From: a virus
Strand: one strand, 5' to 3'
IMG/VR virus record: IMGVR_UViG_3300020160_000166
Span: 1 to 25,507 of that record
DNA: 25,507 nucleotides
Of the stretch, positions 9,064 through 16,017 are shown piece after piece. The translations under genes and the position numbers were made by a program. The notes beneath the pieces were generated by a model that was not told the origin of the DNA, made no database searches, and was given only the letters and a program-made list of their open reading frames with translations. The number at the start of each line of letters is the position of its first letter. Position 1 is the first letter of the stretch.

Positions 9064-10527
9064 TTAAAAGGTTGGAGATGCGATAATTACATCAAGTAAA
9101 TATCTATCACTTGTTGATATTGGGGCGGAAAACATTATAGTCGCGCTTGTTGTTGTGGGAACTCCGGAAATTATTGTTGCGTATAAGTCTGAATCTATAA
9201 TTTGCGCGGCAGTTCCAGTCGCTCTAATATTCGGATTTATTATAGGAGTTCCACTTACGGCGTTGTAAGTTATTATTTTATAAGAATCCGCCGCACTTAA
9301 AGAATATGATTTAGCATTAAAAGTATATTCAGTAACTGGTTCATATCCACTTATTCTAATCGCTTTAAAATACCCAGTGCCATTTACATTAATATTATAT
9401 CCTTGAACGTCAATAGCTTGAGAAGGTATTGTTGTTCCAATTCCAATTGAACTTCCGCTTTTTAAATAAAATATACCACTACCTGCTGATCCAGAATTAT
9501 AATAAACATTTGAGCCGGAATTATAAACGTTCGTCGAAGTATTTTTATAATACGAAGTTCCTTCTACATCAATATACGCGCCAGTTTTTATTCCTAAATA
9601 AGAATTATCATCAAACAACCCATAAGATCCACTATTGAAATCAACGTGAGAAAATGCGTAAACTCCTTGATAAGCTCCATTTTTAAATAAAAATTCATTT
9701 GATCCCGATAAATATAAATCATTAGAAAACACTCCGCTGCCGCTGAAATTAAATAAACTCGACGAGTTGAGATTTAAAGTTTGATTTACGATGAAATTTT
9801 CAGCTTCACCAGTTCTATTAATTTTTGTATATCCAGAAAGATTAGTGTCTGTTAAAAAATCTTGTTTAGATCCAGAAAAAATAACTGCTCCAGAAGTAAA
9901 ATTAACTCCGCTGTTTAAATTAACATTTCCGCTAAAATTACTTTGTCCAGCAGTATAAACAGTTCCAGTAAAATTTGAAGTTCCTGAAAATTTATTATTT
10001 CCTATAAAATAATTTATCGTCGTACTGCCAGCACTAGTTCCAAATGTATTATCTCCTAATAAATTAACCACGCCGTTAAAAGTAGAAGCGCTATTTCCTA
10101 CGGTTAAAGTATTATTAACAACTACCGCGCTATTAAAAGTAGCAGTATCAGTAAAAGTAGTTGGATCATTAAATACTGCCGACCCATCTGAAGTAAAAAC
10201 CCCAGAAACAGTTAAATTCTTTTCAAAATATCCCGTTTTAAATGTCGAGATTCCTGAAACCAAAGAATCGCCACTAATAATTAAATTTTTATACCCAGTT
10301 ATATTTCCAGAGAATTTCGCGCCTGAATAAAATAAAGCTTCTTGTATAAAAGTGACATCATTAGCAAAGCTAGTATCGCCGCTGAAATTTGCTTGCCCAG
10401 TAACAAATAAATCTTTATATATAGATACAGAATTCGCGCCAGTTACGCCAACACCTAAAAACCCCGTAACGTAACTTCCAATTTGTTCGACTTTTATCTG
10501 CTTAAGACCTATTAAACTCTGCGGCAT
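9064..10527 (-). CDS. Fibre-like structural protein, paralogue of the one at 17852-19003
   Basis: This is a 487-residue protein rich in Ser, Gly, Asn and Phe, with short repeats such as NFSGNVNL, NLNSGVNF, VIFSGS and NKFSGTSNF, as expected of a beta-helical or shaft-type virion protein. The first residues, MPQSLIGLKQIK, are identical to those of the 383-residue protein near the portal. Similarity continues through LGVGVTG, ATFNSAVVV, LGTSAGSTT, YFIGNNKFSG and FNSGAVIFSG-type segments for about 250 residues. The C-terminal half is its own: a GIGTTIPSQAIDVQG unit near residue 355-370 links it to fibres, and the last 100 residues look globular. It has no signal peptide. It lies directly upstream of the giant fibre gene, which suggests a connector or accessory fibre role. 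The family is not recognised by name. Confidence 0.7.
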   Translation of the reverse strand: MPQSLIGLKQIKVEQIGSYVTGFLGVGVTGANSVSIYKDLFVTGQANFSGDTSFANDVTFIQEALFYSGAKFSGNITGYKNLIISGDSLVSGISTFKTGYFEKNLTVSGVFTSDGSAVFNDPTTFTDTATFNSAVVVNNTLTVGNSASTFNGVVNLLGDNTFGTSAGSTTINYFIGNNKFSGTSNFTGTVYTAGQSNFSGNVNLNSGVNFTSGAVIFSGSKQDFLTDTNLSGYTKINRTGEAENFIVNQTLNLNSSSLFNFSGSGVFSNDLYLSGSNEFLFKNGAYQGVYAFSHVDFNSGSYGLFDDNSYLGIKTGAYIDVEGTSYYKNTSTNVYNSGSNVYYNSGSAGSGIFYLKSGSSIGIGTTIPSQAIDVQGYNINVNGTGYFKAIRISGYEPVTEYTFNAKSYSLSAADSYKIITYNAVSGTPIINPNIRATGTAAQIIDSDLYATIISGVPTTTSATIMFSAPISTSDRYLLDVIIASPTF

Positions 10528-10541
10528 AAATTAAATTACAC
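10528..10541 (-). promoter_or_regulatory. GTGTAA element before the 487-residue gene
   Basis: Minus-strand reading is GTGTAATTTAATTT directly before ATG, with GTGTAA 8 bases from the start codon and TATATATA just upstream. No Shine-Dalgarno sequence is present. The element lies just downstream of a terminator, where a new promoter would be expected. Confidence 0.5.
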
Positions 10542-10548
10542 TATATAT

Positions 10549-10586
10549 ATGGAAAAAGGCCATCATTTCTGACGGCCTTTTACTTT
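10549..10586 (-). terminator. Rho-independent terminator after the 115-residue gene
   Basis: AAAAGGCC (10554-10561) pairs with GGCCTTTT (10574-10581). One A-C mismatch is followed by three more pairs, closing a tetraloop that reads GAAA on the minus strand. The minus-strand transcript ends in a U run (GGCCTTTTT). The plus strand also has U-rich sequence after the stem, so the hairpin could work in both directions. Confidence 0.8.
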
Positions 10587-10603
10587 TTGTTTTATTATTT
10601 TTG

Positions 10604-10951
10604 TTATCGACCTTCAGCGAGTATCTTTAAAACTTCTCTTGAAATCTTTGGGTCAGAAGCTTTTGTTTCAACAGGTCTTTTATATCCATTAACATGCTTT
10701 CTAAATTCCGACATCAAAGTCCTCTTTAGAAGCGAAGTATTGTCGATTGGCACCAGTCCAATCTTCGAAGCATGACTCCAAAGATCAGTTTTATTCATTT
10801 CGTTAATCTTATCTGAGTATGCATCCTCATTTAAAGTTCCGTATTTAGTTAAACCTTCATCTCCCCAAACTTGATCTAACGTGGAAGGCACAAACTTTTC
10901 TTCCATACCATGAGATTGAGATAATTCTTCTATCTTTTTCTTCTTAGCCAT
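10604..10951 (-). CDS. Conserved-looking small phage protein of unknown function
   Basis: This 115-residue, charged, soluble protein starts with a lysine cluster (MAKKKKIEEL). The middle part, KTDLWSHASKIGLVPIDNTSLLKRTLMSEFRKHVNG (about residues 54-90), looks like a compact helical unit of the kind seen in small virion or DNA-associated phage proteins, but I cannot name a family. It sits alone between two terminators: the capsid gene's terminator upstream and its own downstream. It therefore probably has its own promoter; TATAAATA (T4-late-like) and TCTATAATA both occur within 40 bases upstream of the ATG. There is no Shine-Dalgarno sequence. Its place directly after the major capsid protein suggests a head or head-tail joining role, which is inference only. 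Confidence 0.65.
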   Translation of the reverse strand: MAKKKKIEELSQSHGMEEKFVPSTLDQVWGDEGLTKYGTLNEDAYSDKINEMNKTDLWSHASKIGLVPIDNTSLLKRTLMSEFRKHVNGYKRPVETKASDPKISREVLKILAEGR

Positions 10952-10980
10952 ACACTTATTATAGAATCTTTATATTTATA
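10952..10980 (-). promoter_or_regulatory. Possible promoter for the 115-residue gene
   Basis: On the minus strand TATAAATA (10980-10973) lies 21 bases before the ATG, followed by TCTATAATA nearer the start. TATAAATA equals the known T4 late promoter core. It lies directly after a strong terminator, so a promoter is needed here. The AT-rich background makes the match weak evidence. Confidence 0.35.
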
Positions 10981-10981
10981 A

Positions 10982-11017
10982 ACAAAAAAAATCGGGAAGG
11001 ATTTCTCCTCCCCGATT
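10982..11017 (-). terminator. Strong rho-independent terminator after the major capsid gene
   Basis: AATCGGG (10990-10996) pairs with CCCGATT (11011-11017). After one mismatch, AGGA pairs with TCCT around a tetraloop that reads GAAA on the minus strand. The minus-strand transcript then runs into eight U residues. It lies 15 bases past the capsid gene stop. Confidence 0.9.
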
Positions 11018-11032
11018 ATGAAAAACTAACTA

Positions 11033-12154
11033 TTAGGCATCAACTAGTGAGATACCAACGATAGCGCGGGCATCCAAGCATATGCGGCCTTCCTCGATGA
11101 ATCCGTAGAAGCCGGTCTTATCAACTCTGTTATTGTTGAATTGATCGTCTGGGATAGCAGTGAATGTGCCGCCGCTCTCAGCTTGACGAGCGACAGGACG
11201 AATGAATGCACCCTTGCTGTTGTCGATACCAATAATAACTTCATCAGCAGAAGCAGAGAAGTCAGCATTTCCAGCGACATTTCCAAGGTTGTTTGAAGCA
11301 GCTAGGAATGTGCCAAACAATGTGTTGTACTTCTTACTAACACCAAGTTCAAGAAGCTCAGTGAGGTTAATCCCGAAGATTGAACCAGCACCAGCGGCGC
11401 GATAGATTTCCTCGCGAACACCTTCAGGCAATTGAGGAGCAGAAGCACCTGTTACCAATGGGGTGAAGGAGAAAGCGCGGATACGTTGCATAACCTCTGG
11501 GGAGAGGTATAGATCAGTTACGCCCTTACTGAATGGAGCGGCAGGAGTACCGCCATCATAGTCTGAATTGATGCGCTTCATGCGGGTCATAAGAGCGTTC
11601 AAGTCAGTTAGTCCGAATGTAGTTGTAGCACTTGTAATAACGTGCTTTAGAGCGGAACTACCTTTTGGAGTAGTAGAAGCGGTAGCGAGAGCCTTCAAAA
11701 GAACGGCCCAAGCATTACGCTCTTGCTTAACTAGAACTTCGTTAGACATACGCTCTACAGCCTTGCTAACTATATCTAGACGTGAACGGCGAGCATAACG
11801 CTTGTTGAAGCTAACAGCGCTATCCAAACGATAAGTTGCGAACTTAACTTCTCCGCCGCCAGTTACTTCTGAGGTTGGAAGACCACCGGCTGTGTTTTGA
11901 GCATAGACAGTGATATAACCAGAATTCTCATTGTAATAGAGATCGAGTGGGTATGAAGGACTATCATCTTCATCATACTCAGCATCGGTATAAACAGTGC
12001 TGGCAGTACCAGCCTTGTATAGAAGTTGTTGAACGACAGGTCCGAGGAAAGCCGCGAAAGCTTCTTGAGCCTCTCTAGCAACAATAGAGTTACGAGAACC
12101 CATAGCCTTGATTAACTCAACTTGCTCGGGTGTATTTTTTAGTTTAATTTTCAT
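11033..12154 (-). CDS. Major capsid protein (HK97-fold, T4 gp23-like)
   Basis: This 373-residue protein is probably the main shell subunit. The evidence is its place after portal, protease-scaffold and capsid-associated genes, its own strong terminator, and sequence features of phage capsid proteins. These are an acidic-hydrophobic N-terminal helical segment, a central SFNKRYARRSRLDIVSKAVERMSNEVLVKQERNAWAVL-type spine region (about residues 115-155), an LYLSPEVMQRIRAF segment, and a C-terminal GFYGFIEEGRICLDARAIVGISLVDA strand pair typical of T4-like and related myovirus capsids. The ribosome-binding site AAGGA lies 11 bases before ATG. Codons are visibly GC-richer than in neighbours, consistent with very high expression. 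The N-terminal part may be removed by the prohead protease; no cleavage site can be fixed by eye. Confidence 0.8.
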   Translation of the reverse strand: MKIKLKNTPEQVELIKAMGSRNSIVAREAQEAFAAFLGPVVQQLLYKAGTASTVYTDAEYDEDDSPSYPLDLYYNENSGYITVYAQNTAGGLPTSEVTGGGEVKFATYRLDSAVSFNKRYARRSRLDIVSKAVERMSNEVLVKQERNAWAVLLKALATASTTPKGSSALKHVITSATTTFGLTDLNALMTRMKRINSDYDGGTPAAPFSKGVTDLYLSPEVMQRIRAFSFTPLVTGASAPQLPEGVREEIYRAAGAGSIFGINLTELLELGVSKKYNTLFGTFLAASNNLGNVAGNADFSASADEVIIGIDNSKGAFIRPVARQAESGGTFTAIPDDQFNNNRVDKTGFYGFIEEGRICLDARAIVGISLVDA

Positions 12155-12190
12155 ATATTGAATTCCTTAAATTAATTTTTAACTTATTAA

Positions 12191-12763
12191 TTAAGCGACA
12201 GATGTTTCAAGGAATGAGGTGAAGTTTAGGAGAGCTAGAGTGCAGCCATTTGCATCAGCAGCACCCAAACAGATGCCGACTTGCTTGGCTCCACTTACGG
12301 TTCCGATTGAAAGATTACCAGCACCAGAGGTGTGAATCTTTGAACCAGCGGCAGGAGTTCCATTGATTCCGCTCAAAAGGAACATTCCCTTTGTGGCGAT
12401 AGGAACAGTTTGTCCAGGAATTACAGCGCCAATTTCAGCAGCTTTACGAGGATTAAACTTGAGAGCTTCGCCATTTTCGTCAAGATTCTTAATGTCTTGA
12501 AGAAGAATTCCAATTGGGACATCAGTTTGTCCACAAAGAGTAACAGTGGCAGGAACGTTAAATCTTGGGGAAGTGACGTTACCGAAAGAAGCTCCGATTT
12601 CAGAATCTAGAGTCAACTCATCGGTTGCCTTCCAGCCTGATTCGATCTTAACTACAATGCCTTTAGAGGCAATAGTAGCAGTGGTTAGGTCTGCGGTGCT
12701 ATATCCAAATAGCCCGAGAACATCGGATTCGTTTACTTGTCTAAATGGTCTTAGTGTAGCCAT
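12191..12763 (-). CDS. Capsid-associated / decoration-type protein
   Basis: This 190-residue protein starts MATLRPFRQVNESDVLGLFGYS and is mostly beta-structured. Its features are GIVVKIESGW, PATVTLCGQTDVPIGILLQDI, IGAVIPGQTVPIATKGMFLLSGI, and a Gly/Ala-rich end. Such short beta-rich proteins directly upstream of the major capsid gene are usually head decoration or stabilisation proteins. It has a good ribosome-binding site (AAGGA, 7 bases before ATG) and, like the capsid gene, GC-richer codons, so it is probably made in large amounts. It is separated from the capsid gene by 36 bases without a terminator, so they are cotranscribed. A tail or neck protein is the alternative. Confidence 0.6.
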   Translation of the reverse strand: MATLRPFRQVNESDVLGLFGYSTADLTTATIASKGIVVKIESGWKATDELTLDSEIGASFGNVTSPRFNVPATVTLCGQTDVPIGILLQDIKNLDENGEALKFNPRKAAEIGAVIPGQTVPIATKGMFLLSGINGTPAAGSKIHTSGAGNLSIGTVSGAKQVGICLGAADANGCTLALLNFTSFLETSVA

Positions 12764-12794
12764 ATTTTTTCCTTATATATATTTTGTTTGTTTG

Positions 12795-14279
12795 TTATAG
12801 TTGGATATCAAATCCTTCTACGCTAAAAGCCTTCTTGTATTTATCAACAAGACTCTCAGAAGCTTGACTAGAGTTGGGAATAGCGTTGTCAGTAACGACA
12901 GCGTTATCGATGGCATTTTCAACTGCATCCTTAACTTCGGAAGCATTTGCGGAAGCCATTACTTTACCCTTTTCCGTTACCTCTTGCACTACTGGAGCGG
13001 GCTTTTTGCCCTTTAGTAGCACATTCATTTTCTTCTTGTAGCCAGCGAAAGCGTCTTCGCTCATTTCGGAGATGTCTCCAGCGATAATTTCGCGCTCTTC
13101 AGAAGAAAGCTCAAACTCACCATCAAAACCAGTCATTCTTTGATTAAAGAGTTCTTGCTTTGCTTTAGCTTCATTTTCCTTTTGGATTTCAGCTAAAACT
13201 TGATTTACTTTTTCATATTCAGCCTTCAACGCCTCAAGATCCTTGGACAGTAATTCGGCCTTTTCGATAGAAGCTTTAACAGCCTCTTGTGATTGGTTCT
13301 TCTCTACTTCAAATTGATCTGAGGCTTTTTTAATTTCCTCAGTAATGAAATCAGAGATAACTGACGCGGAAACCTGTTTTAGGTTTTCGTCAGTAATATC
13401 AGAAATGCTATTAATCTTCATAACTTTATTATTATTATCTACAGTATTTTTATTATTTTGTGAAATATCTTTTTGTTCTGTCGCCTCAGAAGCTCCGACT
13501 TTTACGTCTTGTTCAGACTTAATAGTTAGAATTCCTTTGACATCAGCGGCAGGAGTTTCGGTTATCCCGACTCCAAGAGGAACAACTTTATCAATAATTT
13601 TGCGGTATATTTTTTTACCGCCATCTGTCATTCCACTACCGCCGAAAGCTTTTAAATAACCTTTATATTTTTCGACTTGATCTGGATCAGAAATAACTTC
13701 CGCAGAAGCTATATTCTTTTCATTATTATCAAGTAATATAAGGTTATAATTAGAAAATCCTAATTCCCAAGAAGTAGAAATAGATAGATAATCTTCACTT
13801 GAAGGATCTGAAGAATTTTCTACTAATTTAGTAATTCTGGGATTAACGACTTTCCACAACACGCCGCCAAGAGTAATATTAAATGGGCCGTCCATTTTAG
13901 AAACTTCTTCTTCAGTTAATGGGCGATCTGTGCCAAATTCGCTAAAACCAGCTTTTAAAATCGTGCCAATAACTTTTTCTCTGTTATGTTCGATATTAAT
14001 TGGTTTATTTATAAAGTTTTTATAAATGTCAACGGCTGTTGCAGTGTCAATAACGTCATTGTTTCTATTAACTCTGTTAGCAACACACGCGTTAAATGCG
14101 ATTGGTAAAAGATCAATATTTGTTGCTGAATCTACATCAGGAACAAACGCGCCGATCTTTTCTAAACTTGCAATAGCTAAATTAAAATCAAATTCTTCTG
14201 AATGAAGAGTTTTAATCTCGGAGCTAAAAATTGATTGAAATGGAAAGTCATTCATATTATTTTGTAATTTAATTACCAT
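12795..14279 (-). CDS. Prohead protease fused to scaffold protein
   Basis: This 494-residue protein appears to join two functions. Residues 1 to about 235 look like a T4 gp21/S78-type prohead protease: VANRVNRNNDVIDTATAVDIYKNFINKPINIEHNR (candidate catalytic His98) and EDYLSISTSWELG (candidate nucleophile among Ser166, 168 and 170). An Asn-rich linker (about 270-286) leads to an acidic, Lys/Glu-rich, coiled-coil part (about 290-494) like phage scaffold or core proteins, ending EGFDIQL. Met287 in VMKINSISD could be an internal start giving a separate scaffold chain. The start overlaps the stop of the preceding gene (ATGGTAA); Met9 is a possible alternative start. The next genes are capsid proteins, as expected for a protease/scaffold pair. 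Confidence 0.75.
   Translation of the reverse strand: MVIKLQNNMNDFPFQSIFSSEIKTLHSEEFDFNLAIASLEKIGAFVPDVDSATNIDLLPIAFNACVANRVNRNNDVIDTATAVDIYKNFINKPINIEHNREKVIGTILKAGFSEFGTDRPLTEEEVSKMDGPFNITLGGVLWKVVNPRITKLVENSSDPSSEDYLSISTSWELGFSNYNLILLDNNEKNIASAEVISDPDQVEKYKGYLKAFGGSGMTDGGKKIYRKIIDKVVPLGVGITETPAADVKGILTIKSEQDVKVGASEATEQKDISQNNKNTVDNNNKVMKINSISDITDENLKQVSASVISDFITEEIKKASDQFEVEKNQSQEAVKASIEKAELLSKDLEALKAEYEKVNQVLAEIQKENEAKAKQELFNQRMTGFDGEFELSSEEREIIAGDISEMSEDAFAGYKKKMNVLLKGKKPAPVVQEVTEKGKVMASANASEVKDAVENAIDNAVVTDNAIPNSSQASESLVDKYKKAFSVEGFDIQL
13419..13445 (-). promoter_or_regulatory. Possible internal translation start for a scaffold protein
   Basis: On the minus strand the sequence before the in-frame ATG at 13421 is TGTAGATAATAATAATAAAG, close to the A/T element found before other starts. 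The downstream codons begin the acidic coiled-coil scaffold part. There is no Shine-Dalgarno sequence. Confidence 0.3.
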
Positions 14280-15325
14280 TGAACTTGATCGTATCTTTTT
14301 TGATACTCTTTTTGGTCTTCTGAAAATCCGTTACCTCCACCATGTTCTTTTTCTTCTGGATTAATTTGCTCAGTAATTTTTTTAAGCTTTTTAAGAACTT
14401 CTGGGGAAAGAGTAGAAGGATTAAATTTTTTAGGATCATATTTTCTCAATTGATCTTTTGTTTTAGTTAATACGTCGCCTACTTTATAAGTAGCGCCATT
14501 ATTAGTAACTTTATATTTTACTACTTTACCCATTTTATTAGGCAAGTCTTCTACTGATTGAACGATTCCTTCGCTTCCGTAATGATCACAAGAAGGATTA
14601 ACATTCTTAACCATTGCGCCGTTTTCATAATCGTCTTCCTCATCTTGCATTTTACCATTATCATTAGCATTGGAATATTCATCTTCTTTATTGAACATGA
14701 CATAATTGTGAATTGTTGTGACGTAGTCTTCTGTAATAGCAATTTTGCCTTGTAGCCATGATTCTGTTAAATTTTCTTTAACATTAGAATCTTCTATATT
14801 ATTTAATATCGCGGTTACATGAGCTTGTATAGATCTTAAAGATCCAATTGACATTCCAAGAAAATCACCTTTATATTCGTCTAGCTCTTCTGAATCATCT
14901 TCTACTTCTTGAGCTTTAGATAAATCAGGCCAAATTTTAAGCAATTCATCTTTATCCCAAAAAGTTTCGCCATCCCAATTTTCTTGATAATTATCTAAAG
15001 AACCTTTTGTATATTGAGTAACAGACTTTCCAGATTCCCACATTTTGCATGACCAATAATTAGCTTTCCATTTTGGTCCCGGTTTAGAATCACATTGATG
15101 ACGAGCGCGATAACTCTTTCGACGAACAGGATCATCACGTTTAATTTCCATGTTAGGGTCGCCAAAGTTAACTTTGACTACATTCCCCTTTTCATTCTTT
15201 ACATATACAGAAAATTTCTTAGGGCCGTTTGCTGTTCTAAAAGGCTTGTTTAAAGTCTTTTTCTCGTTAGCGGCTAAAGATATTTGATTAGAAAAATCTA
15301 ATTCTATTTGGTTATTATAGTTCAT
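14273..15325 (-). CDS. Conserved phage structural protein with FGDPNMEI / YWSCKMW motif
   Basis: This is a 350-residue protein with two recognisable conserved blocks. Residues about 38-96 contain VKVNFGDPNMEIKRDDP, RRKSYRARHQCDSKPGPKWKANYWSCKMW, with two Cys (78 and 93). This motif is widespread in phage head proteins. Residues about 156-211 contain GMSIGSLRSIQAHVTAIL...ENLTESWLQGKIAITEDYVTTIHNYVMF, another motif seen in phage virion proteins. The rest is acidic, with a Lys-rich tail from about 285. It overlaps the DUF5824-like gene upstream by 11 bases and the protease-scaffold gene downstream by 7 bases, so translational coupling is likely. Its location points to a prohead core or head-maturation role. 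The biochemical function is not known to me. Confidence 0.65.
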   Translation of the reverse strand: MNYNNQIELDFSNQISLAANEKKTLNKPFRTANGPKKFSVYVKNEKGNVVKVNFGDPNMEIKRDDPVRRKSYRARHQCDSKPGPKWKANYWSCKMWESGKSVTQYTKGSLDNYQENWDGETFWDKDELLKIWPDLSKAQEVEDDSEELDEYKGDFLGMSIGSLRSIQAHVTAILNNIEDSNVKENLTESWLQGKIAITEDYVTTIHNYVMFNKEDEYSNANDNGKMQDEEDDYENGAMVKNVNPSCDHYGSEGIVQSVEDLPNKMGKVVKYKVTNNGATYKVGDVLTKTKDQLRKYDPKKFNPSTLSPEVLKKLKKITEQINPEEKEHGGGNGFSEDQKEYQKRYDQVQW

Positions 15326-15986
15326 ACCAGAATTTGCTTGAGTTATCTTCTTCGTCTAAATAAAGTTCTTCTACATCTTCAAAATTATAATTCAAATCAT
15401 ATTCTTTTATATCAATTTCAGCTTGAGCAAAATCTATATCTTCTAATTCCCAAGAATCTGATATATCAATAGAAGCTGAACTGCGAGCAACATCAGAATC
15501 CGCTTTTCTATAAGAATCTTTAACTGACTTTCCAGCCATCATTCTTAAAAACATATTGACACGCGCCGCAGCCCAACCGCCTCTTGTCATTCCCGGCCTG
15601 TGAGAAGAACTAAATGCTCCTGCTCCCCTGCGATAAACTTTTTTTAATTGAGTTAAATTAACTTTTCTAGAATGCTTAGAGTTATGATCTTTTACTTTGT
15701 TTTTAAGCATCTCTATAACTTTAGTTGAAAAAGTTATTGCATCACCGCTTGTCCCAGCAGATCCAGGTTTATTTTTAGAAGATCCGCTTTTCTTTTCAGA
15801 AGGTTTAGATGGAGTTTGCGCCGCGCTTTTTGGCCCAGATCTTTTAGCTTCTATTTCAATGTCTAGTTTTTCCAATTTCGGCAACACGAAATTTTCTCCA
15901 GAAACAATAATATCTTCAGCAGGAAGTTTTATTTCCGGCTTTTTATATTCTATTTCAATGGAATCGTTAAATGCTTCTGAGTTCAT
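15315..15986 (-). CDS. DUF5824-like conserved phage protein
   Basis: This is a 223-residue protein. Residues about 107-150 hold a strongly conserved block, LTQLKKVYRRGAGAFSSSHRPG...GGWAAARVNMFLRMM, which I recognise as the DUF5824-type domain (VyRRGxGA...WAxARVxxFL) of phage structural operons. The N-terminal third is charged and low complexity (Ser/Lys/Pro/Gly-rich, 50-80). The C-terminal 70 residues are very acidic. The domain is of unknown function; the gene's position between portal and protease suggests a head component packaged or used during assembly. The start is preceded by an exact copy of GTGTAATATAATAAA and no Shine-Dalgarno sequence. The family name is from memory and is the least certain part. 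Confidence 0.65.
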   Translation of the reverse strand: MNSEAFNDSIEIEYKKPEIKLPAEDIIVSGENFVLPKLEKLDIEIEAKRSGPKSAAQTPSKPSEKKSGSSKNKPGSAGTSGDAITFSTKVIEMLKNKVKDHNSKHSRKVNLTQLKKVYRRGAGAFSSSHRPGMTRGGWAAARVNMFLRMMAGKSVKDSYRKADSDVARSSASIDISDSWELEDIDFAQAEIDIKEYDLNYNFEDVEELYLDEEDNSSKFWYEL

Positions 15987-15991
15987 TTATT

Positions 15992-16006
15992 TTTATTATA
16001 TTACAC
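15992..16006 (-). promoter_or_regulatory. GTGTAATATAATAAA element before the DUF5824-like gene
   Basis: This is an exact 15-base copy of the element at 9048-9062. GTGTAA lies 14 bases before the ATG. The 31-base gap between the portal stop (16018) and this start contains only this element and A/T sequence. Confidence 0.5.
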
Positions 16007-16017
16007 TAATTTATTAA

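Noticed and set aside
11568-11798. Plus-strand frame inside the capsid gene
   Set aside because: It exists because the capsid gene is GC-richer and lacks antisense stops; the capsid reading is strongly supported.
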